Positions 23,963-34,284 of a stretch of 64,000 nucleotides of DNA are shown here, in pieces. The DNA lies in assembly GCA_963691705.1 (NCBI GenBank), contig OY829546.1:7636001-7700000 (forward strand), given 5' to 3'. Within the stretch, counting starts at the first letter, position 1, and the number at the start of each line of letters is the position of its first letter. Origin of the DNA: Viola odorata (taxonomy: Eukaryota > Streptophyta > Magnoliopsida > Malpighiales > Violaceae). The position numbers were made by a program, and so were the translations under genes. The notes below the pieces were generated by a model. The model had not been told where the DNA came from. It ran no database searches and saw only the letters and a list, made by a program, of their open reading frames with translations.

Positions 23963-25216
23963 CTAGTTCAACCGCCTCCTCCTAGGTGCACGAGAATCCC
24001 CACTGTCCACATCGGAGATTCTTGAAGCATCATTTCTTCTTCTAGATGAAGAAGTTGAAAGGGAGACCATAGAATCAATTTCAACAGCAGTATCCATTTG
24101 ACTCTCTGAGTTTATAACTGCAGCGATGCTTGAGAAAGAATCTCTATCATCAACTGGTTGGGGCTGCTCTTGATTCCTACCCGCTGGATGGCTTCGGAAA
24201 TATGTCTCAACTAACCTTTCAGCAGAATTCAATGCAGATGAGATTGAACTGTGGGCTGAGGATCGACGGAGTATCAGTTGGTGAAGCCTGCGGGCCGACC
24301 CTGAATCAGGGCTAGTCGTCCCACTTTGTGTTAAATCAACAATGTCATCAGGTGGTGCAATTGGGGTTTGCTCAGCCCGCATTCCCCTAAGTGTCATTAT
24401 CCTAGTAAGTAAGGAACTATTCCTATCTGCTGCTTCACGAGCACCATTCGAATCTTGAGGCAATGTCAAATCCCGAGACAAATCAAATCTTCTTCCAAGA
24501 CGCTGAATCATCTCTTCAACCGGAAAACTAAAAGGATTTCTCTGAGTGGTTTGCCTCAAACTCTCAACACGCCTTCCATGGGGCCTAACAGGAATCTCAA
24601 GACTTAAATCTTCCTCTGGCTCACGGCTGTTACACACACGACCATAAATTGGAGTCACATTCTTCATTGTTACCTCTCCCTTGCAGACTGGGCATTCCTT
24701 TGCCTCTGAATGCACATGCAACCATCGGTAAAGGCATGGCCAACAAAACAAGTGACCACAACAGGTAACAACTGGATCTGTAGCCAAATCCAAGCAAATA
24801 TTACAGTCAAAGAAGCTCCCATCATTCCCACTTACTTTGTCAACATCATCCTTTTTGTCTGAAACCTCCTCCTCCAAGAATCCATTGTTATTTTCACACA
24901 TCTTGGGCACCTCATTTGTTCTTTCTTCAGCAGCAACACTACCCTCACCAGCTTGTAATGTACTGACATGACCAGAATTTCCTATCAACTGATTCAATTC
25001 CACTGAAAGGCTCTGTGTTTGACGTGGAACTTGAAGTTGTCGCCACCTCCAGCGCTGCCGAGCCCTGGTTGTGACAGCTTCTCTAATTCTCTCAATAGGG
25101 TCATCAACCCAATCATCCAGATTAACTGCTTCACTTGGTACCAACTCCGTCTCTGCCTCAGGGACAGGACCAAGATTCAAATCAAGATTCATAGCATCAG
25201 ATGTCTCCTCACCCAT
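23963..25216 (-). CDS. RING-type E3 ubiquitin ligase, MUSE1/MUSE2-like
   Basis: Single-exon protein of 417 residues, probably an E3 ubiquitin ligase. The N-terminus (MNLDLNLGP, then DDWVDDPIERIREAV) matches what I recall of Arabidopsis MUSE1/MUSE2, RING proteins tied to turnover of NLR immune receptors. The RING is a complete C3HC4 type with ligands C138, C141, C153, H155, C158, C161, C175 and C178 (CNICLD ... GHLFCWPCLYRW ... CPVCKG). It is followed by the RMA-like PIYGR segment. Unlike RMA proteins there is no C-terminal membrane helix; the tail is Ser-rich and ends in basic RAPRRRRLN, a possible nuclear signal. LDLNL could act as an EAR motif. Identification of the RING is firm; the MUSE assignment is from memory. 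Confidence 0.88.
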   Translation of the reverse strand: MGEETSDAMNLDLNLGPVPEAETELVPSEAVNLDDWVDDPIERIREAVTTRARQRWRWRQLQVPRQTQSLSVELNQLIGNSGHVSTLQAGEGSVAAEERTNEVPKMCENNNGFLEEEVSDKKDDVDKVSGNDGSFFDCNICLDLATDPVVTCCGHLFCWPCLYRWLHVHSEAKECPVCKGEVTMKNVTPIYGRVCNSREPEEDLSLEIPVRPHGRRVESLRQTTQRNPFSFPVEEMIQRLGRRFDLSRDLTLPQDSNGAREAADRNSSLLTRIMTLRGMRAEQTPIAPPDDIVDLTQSGTTSPDSGSARRLHQLILRRSSAHSSISSALNSAERLVETYFRSHPAGRNQEQPQPVDDRDSFSSIAAVINSESQMDTAVEIDSMVSLSTSSSRRRNDASRISDVDSGDSRAPRRRRLN

Positions 25217-25860
25217 GACAAACTGAACAATTCCAGATCCAAAACCCTACATTTTCAACAAATTCAGAAGGAAATCAAACAAAAACCTCAAATTAATGAA
25301 CACTAAAACACAGGCCTACACTTTATCAATAATTCAAAATGAAAACGCACAATCAGCAAACATTCAAAAGGAAAAAACATATGAGGCCTATAGTTTATCA
25401 ATAATTGAACCAACCCAGATACAAACCCTAACTTCACCATCAAATACAGAAACCCAAAATCACAAAACCCCCCAACAAAATCTAGAAAGCGAGGAACCCA
25501 TTTCGGATTTCAACAAACCATGACCAAGGATCAAAACTTTATCATAATTGGAACCATATCCAAACATAATAAACCCACTTTGAGCTCAAAAAGATGGGGG
25601 ATTTGTATATATGACGTAAATACCAAGAACAAAAAGATAAAATGGTGGTTCCTCTAATTTGAAAAGAGAGAATAACGAGAAGGAGGTGAAAGACCTGGTG
25701 CTTGAAGAGATGATCTTCGATGATCAGATAGCGACTCGTACGGAACTCAGAGACGAGTTGGCTCCGAGTTGACTCGCCATGTGCTAATGTTGCTCTCTCC
25801 CTTGATTACCAAATCTCATCTACACTGAGAGAGAGAGAGAGAGATGAGCGTCTGAAAATG
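25217..25860 (-). other. 5' UTR and promoter of the RING gene
   Basis: On the minus strand an acceptor ending TGTAG lies about 30 bases before the start codon (near 25251), and a CACCAG|GT donor lies near 25694. Together they suggest a 5' UTR intron of about 440 bases. A (GA)n tract on the plus strand at 25829-25843 reads CT-rich in the gene's orientation, typical of plant 5' leaders. Open frames on the plus strand across 25019-25523 are not gene-like. Confidence 0.5.
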
Positions 25861-27053
25861 TGAAAAAATGAATTAAGACCAAACAGATAGAAAAGAAAAA
25901 GCGTAAAAGAAAAAAAGGGATAAAAATGATCTTCTGTGTTCTTGTTCAGTTGGTACTTTTGATTTCAAGTTTGATGAAAGAAATTAACGGTCGTGATCAA
26001 ACGATGTTCACCATATGATAGAAGTCAAAGTAGAGTTGGTCGCATCCACTACACGTGGAAGTTGCATGTCAGCCCATTTTATGGAAGCTTATATGGTGGG
26101 CCGTGGGCCGTGGGCTGTGGGCCGTGGCGTAGTAGGCTGGCATTAGATATTACTTTTTTTATGATGTTTTTTCCTTCAAAATAAATAAATGAACAAATTA
26201 GTTGCATATTGAATAAAAATAAACATTTGATAATATTAATTAAATAAATAAAAGCATAAAATAAGAGTCGATTTTAAACTATTGAATTAAATATATATAA
26301 CAGACACGACAATTACGCCAAACCATGGCAATCTTTTACTTTTAAATTTACGGGGAAAGTGACACTTCATGTGATTAGAAAATTTGATTAAAGTAAATTT
26401 TATATAAAAAAAACTATAAATAACTATGTACAGATTTGGTTTGTGCGGATAAAAAAAGACAGAAGGATTAAGTGCAATATAAATAAACTTAATTAATGAA
26501 TATACCTTAATTGCAATCCTTTTTTCATTATATATATTATTTTAATCATTTATTTAGTTTTATTTTTTAATTAATTAAAATACATAATTGATAATTTTAG
26601 ACCGTAGTTAATTTGACATCAATAATTTACGATTATAGATGTGAAAATAAATAACATAAATATTAAATAATGATAAAAGACATTTAAGTATTTAAATTTT
26701 ATTGTCTTAATTAATTGGTCAATTAAATTAATTTATTCTCCTTTGAAACCGGCTTCAAAATTAATTAAAAATGCATCAATTAAAGAATAGTTCTTAGCAT
26801 ATTCCTAATAATTAATACTAATTGATATGCAAAATAATCAAATTTATCCCCTCTTTAATAGATAATTAATATTGACTTTTTAGTTAAATAAATAACCATC
26901 ATGGTCATATAAAAATGTCATGTAAACATTTAAATAAAATAATTAGTAAAAATGTTATTACACCATGCTAAAAACAATCTTAAATCTCGAAGGTGAAATG
27001 AAACTTAACGTGGAAAATGGATAAATACAAATTGGGTAATACGTTTCACAAAT
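25861..27053. other. intergenic, no gene recognised
   Basis: Very AT-rich. A short GC-rich tandem (repeats of GGGCCGTG) lies at 26098-26126. Nothing else is supported. Confidence 0.5.
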
Positions 27054-27127
27054 GACCGCATAGCGCAGTGGATTAGCGCGTTTGACTTCGGATCAAAAGG
27101 TCGTGGGTTCGACTCCCACTGTGGTCG
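27054..27127 (+). tRNA. tRNA-Arg, anticodon UCG
   Basis: Complete 74-nt cloverleaf. The acceptor stem GACCGCA pairs with TGTGGTC, with discriminator G at 27127. D-arm GCGCAGTGGATTAGCGC; anticodon stem TTTGA/TCAAA around the loop CTTCGGA, giving anticodon TCG (reads CGA). T-arm GTGGGTTCGACTCCCAC. The internal A box (TAGCGCAGTGG) and B box (GGTTCGACTCC) are intact, and a CTTTT terminator follows immediately. There is no intron. It is an isolated nuclear gene, not part of a cluster. Confidence 0.97.
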
Positions 27128-29510
27128 ACTTTTATGAGTTTTGTTCTTACTACTGGTCCTTTTTTTATTTCCTTTTTCCACAGTTGAATTAAGCCCCTCT
27201 CACAAATATTTTTAATACTAGACCCTTGATGTTTTGGTTTTTAAGACTAGCTCCTGCTTGTATTTTTTAATTACAATTAAGTCCCCACATTGCAGACGTG
27301 ACAATCAACTAATTTCTTTTTACAAAATTGCTTTCTAGTTTACCTAAAATAAGTAAAGTACCTGATTTTTAAATTGCATTATGCATAACATAATTGTATA
27401 CATCAAGATTTTTTTATTTTATTTTTCCTATCTTCGCCGAAATGCAAGAAATTACTGAGACGGGTTCAGCCTTTGCCTCAATTACATCCATTGACATTTC
27501 AGGTAAAAACGAAAAATGGGCTTTTGTCTTTCTTACCCGTCAATGCACACTCTGATGGACCTGGCCTCAGCCTCTTATGGGCCTTGCCAGTTGCTCAGTT
27601 ATTCCATTCACCACTTTGTATGATACTCTCCTATAAACTAAACCCAATAAAACTCAAAATTTCAGAATTATTGAATCACATTTTTTTTTTAATTTCGCCT
27701 ACCAAATGTTACCATACTCTAATTCAAAAACCTGTTAAATAAAAAAATATTGACCCTGAACTTTTGTCTACCTGTAATGTACACCACCACTCTTCATTAA
27801 AAAAATACAATGAAATAAAATAAAATATATTTAATGAAAATATTACGAAAGAGGAGAAAAAGATCTCTCTCGGTCTCTCCTGATCTCCTATTGACTCGAG
27901 TTAAAATCATTATGAAGCCCAAACTTGTGGATTAGGAACCAGAAGGAGAGGAGACGTTCGGCCAATGGGCTATCAAGACTTTTGGTCAAGCCCATCATTT
28001 CCTTTTAGTTTCGTGGTGTGAGTGACATGTCACTCACTATTCTTTTTTATAAGTTTGTGATTTTGGTTTGGTTCTCGATTGGGTATGAATTTCCCGGTGG
28101 CTAAGTACAAATAATAATTTAAGTTTCGGTTTTATTTTCACCTAACGAAAGATACATTTTTCTATATATACTTATAATCAATTATAGTATAATTATTGTC
28201 TTGTGATTGATTTAATTTCACTTTTATGTATTTCAAAAGCATCTTTTGTGTTAATATTGGGCGCACTCGAGACATGATTTAATTATTTGTGTATTTTTTT
28301 AAATATATATATATTTGTAATCTTTTATTTTAAATTAATTAACGTATTAAAACATTATATATGCCGGTATTTACAGGAACAATTGATGGTGATATTTGTT
28401 TTTATTAAAATGATTAATATTATTAATTATTAATATTATTATAATATTAGAGATTAAATTTATATACAATGATGGTATTTATTAACATCATTAAAAAAAC
28501 ATTGAATAAACTCCTAACTATCAATATCTCAATATACACTACTCCGAATGATTTAGTAAGGAATCAATTATTCTGTCAACTATTTTTGTAACTATTTTTC
28601 CCATTGGGAAAAGAAGTTTAATGCATTTTGTAATATAGAAGTCAGCTTTAGTGTCCTTGTCCTGTTTGTTGAGTTAACCTCTTTTCTTTTTTCTTTTTCT
28701 TTCATCATTCTTGCTATAGAGTGTACATCCACTCATTCCAATTTTTTATTTTTTTAAAAGGAAATTGTAATTGATTAATTAATACCCAACGTGACCGCCT
28801 CGGGGCATTCCACTCATTCCAAATACCCATTCAAACAATTAAAATTCCAATATTTTGTCAGTTGTCACAATATTAATTAAGATATCTAATATATATGCAC
28901 GCTTATCTTTAAAAAATATATAATGAATGACATCTTACCATGTATTTTAATATTTTATTTAATAATCCAGTATATTGATTGTTTTTTTTTAAATCATTTC
29001 TCCAAAATTCTACCAAATTATAGGTTTATGATCTACGAATTAGAATATGGGCTACCGTATTAACACCCCTCTTAACAATAAATGAACTCACAAAACTAAA
29101 CATCCTAGCATAACAACAAATGTCCCTCGCAATCTCGAAGGAACATAAAGAAAGAACACTAGTTATTGATTCCCTCCGAACTTTGTAAGGGGAACGGAGA
29201 GCGTGAATCCAAGTGAGAAGTCTCATGAAGAAGTATCAATCACACGATGAAAATTCATACTTATATTATCGTAAAAGAAGTCCTAAATGTTATCGTAATT
29301 TCACTCATGAGTCATGCTTAATTATATAAAATTTGCATACTTAATTACATAAAAGAATCAATCAGGAAACTCCTTCATTAATCACACCGGTAACCAAGTA
29401 ATCAATAATCAATCAATAATAGGTATTAACATAAGCAAACAATAGAAACAATGTTTGGTGTGTGTGTCTCAAATTAAATGTGAAATCGACAACGTTAAAC
29501 ATAATAAGTT
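27128..29510. other. intergenic, no gene recognised
   Basis: About 2.4 kb of AT-rich DNA between the tRNA and the 3' end of the laccase gene. Open frames near 27473 and 29026 resemble no family. Confidence 0.5.
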
Positions 29511-32500
29511 CTAACACCGAGGCAGATCAGGCGGCGGAGGCGGCAATATAGAATCCAGCGTTTGCCCATCCTCTACCACGAAAGCCATGGCCAGTCCCCA
29601 CGGCAAGTGCACGTCCAGGTGGCAGTGCATGAGCCACACACCTGCACGATTCAAGCACAAAATAATTAGTCTCATAGACCTTAAAACAAAAACTAAATTA
29701 TAAAAAAAATATATATATATGGATCTCAAAACAAATACAGTGATCGCACGTGCGATTTTATAATTTATTAATTTGATACAAAATTCAATCAATTGTGAAT
29801 TATAAAAGTAGTAATTAATAGAAGCATATGATATACTACCTGGGTTATTAGCTCTGAATCGTACGACTGCCCAACCGCCAACTGGCACCGCAATTGTGTT
29901 ACGGACTTGTGGATTAAAAAGATTGAATTTTGCAGGATCGTTGACCGGATCATAATTTCCAAAACCTTGGGCCAAAACATGAAAATTGAATCCATGGAGA
30001 TGTATTGGGTGGTTCTCCACCCCAAGGAATGCCGTGTTCTGCAGCACAATCTGGACCGTTGAGTCATACTTGAGCGTCTTCACCTTCGTTGATTTGGTAG
30101 TAAGAAGCAACGACGCATTGTTTGTGTTGATAGTTGGATTTGTGTAGTCAAATTTAATCGGAGGGTTGTCGGGAAAGTAAGGTGTGTAGACCCCACTAAT
30201 CTTTTTGGAGAAGAAGGCTTCCAACATTGACCGATGTGTAGGGAGCTGGAAAGATTGGTTGTTCATGCTCGCAGCCAATCTAACCCCACCTTGACACGTG
30301 GCGCAACCAGCCAAGTTAACGCCGATTGTTACGAACATCTCTTCATCTATCCCATGTGGGACTGGAACCCAATGTGGCCCACCTACCAGGGACGTGAGAT
30401 TGGAGTAGAACTTGTGGGCTGTGCGAGTGTCGTTGAAGTCGGGCAGGACGGGCATGATCGGTTTTGCTGACGTGGGGGCGGCGTAAGTGAGTACGCCTCG
30501 AGTGGTGGTGTTATCGAACGGTGGGGGGGGGTTGGTGCTCATATATGGGTGGGCTGCCATGTAGTAGGATCCAACCTGCTGGTTTGCGAGTAGAAGAACA
30601 TCGGTGGTCTGACCGGGGGCGATGACAATAACGTCTGTTGCGTATGGAGTGGTGTAAGAGGCGTCGATGGCGACAACCGTTAATTTGTGATTGGCTATCT
30701 TAAAAAAAAGTTGGTTATTGAGTGCAGCGTTGACTACGCGAAGGAGATAAATCTTTCCTCGTTCCACCTCAAACTTGTACATCTCTGGTTATTATTTTTA
30801 TAACAAGAAAAATGATGCAAAAAATTAATTAAAATAAAAGAAAAACTAAATAAAGTAAGGACGTGAATGAAATTTACGTTTTTCTGAGCACGGGTACAGA
30901 TCGCCAGGCAGTCCATTTATGGTGTAAGCGTCCGAGATGTTTGGTGCACCACCAGTGGCCTGAGCCTCGTTTTCCACGTCAATAACATTAGCATTCCACC
31001 ACTCTCCTGCAAGCGTTAAAACATAATCAATTAATTTCTTTAAAACGTCAGAAAGTCAAATCAACTTATACATAAAACACAAAAGCTTAAAATTTCTTAG
31101 AAAATTGCAAGAGTACAAGTTATAAACTACTAATTATACCTAGTAAGATGGGAACTTCTTTGTCGGGTTTGAGGAATGCGTAATGCGGAGCCGGGTAGAT
31201 GGATCTTGGGCGGATAATGAGTGCACCGTAGACGGTGGCGCGGAGAGTTTGGACGTGTGCATGCCACCATAGGGTGCCCTCTTGGTGGATGAGTTTGAAT
31301 CGGTAAGTGTATTTGTTCCCCGGTTGTATTGGGCATTGGGTCACCATTGTAGGCCCATCGGCCCAAGCGCTAAGTAGTTGAAACACTCCATGCCTACAAG
31401 GCCCAAACGTCGTTAATTAAATAATTAGATAATTCAGTGGTACTTGTCGTAAAATAGACCTAATTAGTTCCATGTCGCTAATTTATTTTCTTACATATGA
31501 TTCAACAAAAAATAATTATTTTAGATAGTAAAAAATATCAATAAAATGATAGTCATTAAAATATATACCCCTTTGTTGTTTTTAGTAGTTTTTTTAACTG
31601 TAATCACACGTACCATTGAAATGAATAATTTCAGTTATATTGACAAAACTACCTCTATATTCATTAATTAATTTTACCATTTATAATTAAATATCCATAC
31701 ATAAACTAACTATAATTGAGATTATGGTTATTTCTTAATTATAATTAAAATAATCAGAGATAAAAAAGTAAAAATCACAAATTAACTATATAAAAGATAA
31801 ATACGATAATTATTTTGAAAAAAAAAATGAATAAATACGACTCCTAAAAAAGAACGGAGGAAGTATTACCTTCATTGTAAAATAACACCTTTTAGGACTA
31901 TTTTAATTAATAAACATAGAGGATAGGCAATTATTTGCTCACTATTCCAAGTGATCTTGACCGGTTATGACCGGACTAGCTAGAACAATTTTTATTTCCA
32001 ATTTAACATAACTAACTTAATTAATATATATATATATATATATATATATTGCTAAAATTAAATTAAAAAAAGACCTACATTGACAAAGTTACATATGTAG
32101 GAATTGGTCTTCCAGTGTATAATATTTCGAAGAAACAGCTGGACAATAATTGTCTGAACAACAAATGTTGACCTTCTAATTAATTAAGCCATATGGAGCA
32201 TCTCCCTAAATTCTTAATTAGCTTAATTACTAGCATATTATTCCTATATAAAAAATAAAAGGAAATTAACAATATATTACCAATGAATGGTAACGTTGTA
32301 GGGTGAGAGGTTGAAAACATGAACGACAAGTTGGTCACCCTCTTGAACTTCTATCGTTGGGCCAGGAAAGCTTCCATTCACTGCCGTTATGACTCGGTCA
32401 TGGCACAACCGGTGCACAGTTAGATTTTGCACCTGAAACATCAATCATATCATATATGCAGTTTAATTTTTCGATAATTATAATTGAGTGATATTTTATA

Positions 32501-32640
32501 TAAAGTAAAGAACAATTATATATGTCGCGATCGGGAATTACATAAAATGAGTGTTCCACAACATTAGCGGACGCCAAGGAAGAAGAAGCTATGAAGATGG
32601 CTACTAATGAAAATCCAAATAGTAGCACAAAACGCGACAT
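29511..32640 (-). CDS. laccase (multicopper oxidase)
   Basis: Secreted blue copper oxidase that couples one-electron oxidation of phenolics such as monolignols to reduction of O2 in the apoplast. Six exons: 32640-32542, 32432-32281, 31393-31140, 31006-30878, 30784-29840 and 29641-29511, giving 569 residues in consistent phase. A signal peptide starts the protein ([25 protein letters not shown]); an ATG at 32655 would add five residues. All four copper signatures are present: [19 protein letters not shown] and HCHLDVH, with Leu at the type 1 axial position. Other landmarks are [32 protein letters not shown] and the C-terminal DLPRC. A TATAAATA on the minus strand (32710-32703) predicts a short leader. 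The last intron stays open in frame. Paralog number was not assigned. Confidence 0.93.
30715..30735 (-). promoter_or_regulatory. miR397-like target site in laccase mRNA
   Basis: The plus strand here reads like miR397 (recalled as UCAUUGAGUGCAGCGUUGAUG), so the minus-strand laccase mRNA is complementary to it. Positions 3-19 pair perfectly, position 20 is a G:U wobble, and positions 2 and 21 mismatch. The site lies over codons for VNAALNN, the classic place for miR397 sites in laccases. The seed mismatch at position 2 comes from Asn-Asn where many family members have Asn-Asp or Asn-Glu, and it may weaken cleavage. Confidence 0.65.
31568..31863. mobile_element. Stowaway-like MITE in laccase intron 2
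   Basis: About 296 bp. The left end CCCCTTTGTTGTTTTTAGTAG and the inverted right end CTTCCTCCGTTCTTTTTTAG are imperfect terminal repeats, flanked by TA on each side. The right third (about 31735-31863) closely resembles 43838-43956. It has no coding capacity and accounts for much of the 847-base intron. Confidence 0.6.
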
Positions 32641-32702
32641 GTTGCAAAGACACAAGACAAGAAATAGAAGAGATGATGGAGGAGGGGAATAAAAATTGCT
32701 CT

Positions 32703-32710
32703 TATTTATA
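32703..32710 (-). promoter_or_regulatory. TATA box of the laccase gene
   Basis: TATAAATA on the minus strand, inside CTATAAATAAG, 63 bases upstream of the preferred start codon. Transcription would begin about 30 bases downstream, leaving a 5' leader of a few dozen bases. Confidence 0.5.
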
Positions 32711-34284
32711 GCTAGAAGACGAATTAATTGGAAGAAATAAATGGTTGAAAAGATTAAATAAATTATAAAAAATATCTAGTTAATTAGCTAAGCTCCAATT
32801 GGCTTGTGTTGTGTATCTTGATCTGGATTCATGGAATTTGAACTTTATAAAAAAATTATGAATTATTTGAGTGTCTTGGTTAATTATGGGCGATTGCGTG
32901 CTTATTAAGTTGTTTAATTGATAAACATATGAACCTTTGACATTCGATTAGCTTAGAGGGAACCTTCGTTATCTAACAACTCAAGTTTAGATCAAAAAAA
33001 TGAAAATTAAACAACACGCAAAAGATTTATTATCCTTCATATAATTGTTGTCCTCGAATCATCACACATATTAAGAGATGTAGAATGGATGCATCATCTA
33101 AACCCTAAACCCTAAAATACCTACTACGATTACGAGCAACTGTATAAATAATGGTTAGCAAAGAACGATTTAAATTGTTTACAAAAGTTTACATGTGATT
33201 TATGTCTTATTTAGAGAATAATTATGGGTTGATTCATGGCCACTATTTATTTTCTTTTCTTATTACAGGGTATATTGAAATATTCGATTTATAATATTGC
33301 ACTTAGCTTGTTTGGTGGGCGGGCTGACAGGTAAGGGTATGGTGGAAACATTAAACAATGGAAGAGATTAAGTCATTCTAGCTAAACGAGCGGGAAACAA
33401 CCAATAAATTCCTAGTCTCAATTCATAATCATTTACTAATCATTTCAACATTTGGAAGTCAAAGACTCTATTTATTTAAATTTATAATTTAGTGATATTT
33501 TTCATAATACGGCAAAAAAGAATATATCATACCAAATATTGGAAAATTAAATTTTCAAACAACAATATATTGATGATTTAGAACCAAAATAATCTTTCAT
33601 TAAAGTATCTATTTAGATTATTTCTCACTCATTTATAAAACAAAACATACTCCAAAGTCCAAAGTATAAGGGATTTTACTATTTTCCTTATTGATTTTTT
33701 ATTTACAACTTGAAATTAATAAAACCACCACATACCCTCTCGTTCTTTCATTTCTTTCATTTTTTTTCTCCTGATAAACTGCTCTTATTTTAGTGGGCAT
33801 GTTCCTCGTTTATGCTTGGTTAATAGAACTAATCAAATAGAAACATGAGCTGTCATTCAAGAAAATCAAACAACCGAATTGATTTCACATTCCTACGCTG
33901 TCGTTTAAATAATTGGTTCATATTATAAAATTTATTAGATTATTTAATTGGATGAAATTGCTTCAATTCCACAAATGTTTGTAAAGAGGCTAAATTACAA
34001 ATCTTTGAACAAATATAGGGACTAATTATAATTTTCAAACTTCGGACGGCGATAGTTGGAACTTGGGCCAGGCCAAGTGCGCGCGCGCGAGAGATGAATT
34101 TCATTTATTTTCGCGTGACACGTCGTTCATGCTCCACCTAACCAACAATCTCCAAAAGGTTAAAAAGTCGTTAACAAGCAAAACTGGCAACCTGAAAAAA
34201 CAAATCAAATCAGAAACCAACACATACCGCCACGGCCACCGCCGCTGTCACCACCACCACCTCTTCCTCGGTTCAATGTTCACG
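32711..34284. other. divergent intergenic region between laccase and UXS
   Basis: About 1.6 kb shared by two divergently transcribed genes. Two telo-box units (AAACCCTAAACCCTAAA) occur near 33099-33115, a motif common in plant promoters. The 222 bases before the UXS start codon (34063-34284) are open in frame with it. They encode a basic, His-rich stretch unlike family members and are probably 5' UTR. Confidence 0.5.

Noticed and set aside
32024..32050. (TA)n run in laccase intron 2
   Set aside because: Ordinary AT microsatellite with nothing further to report.
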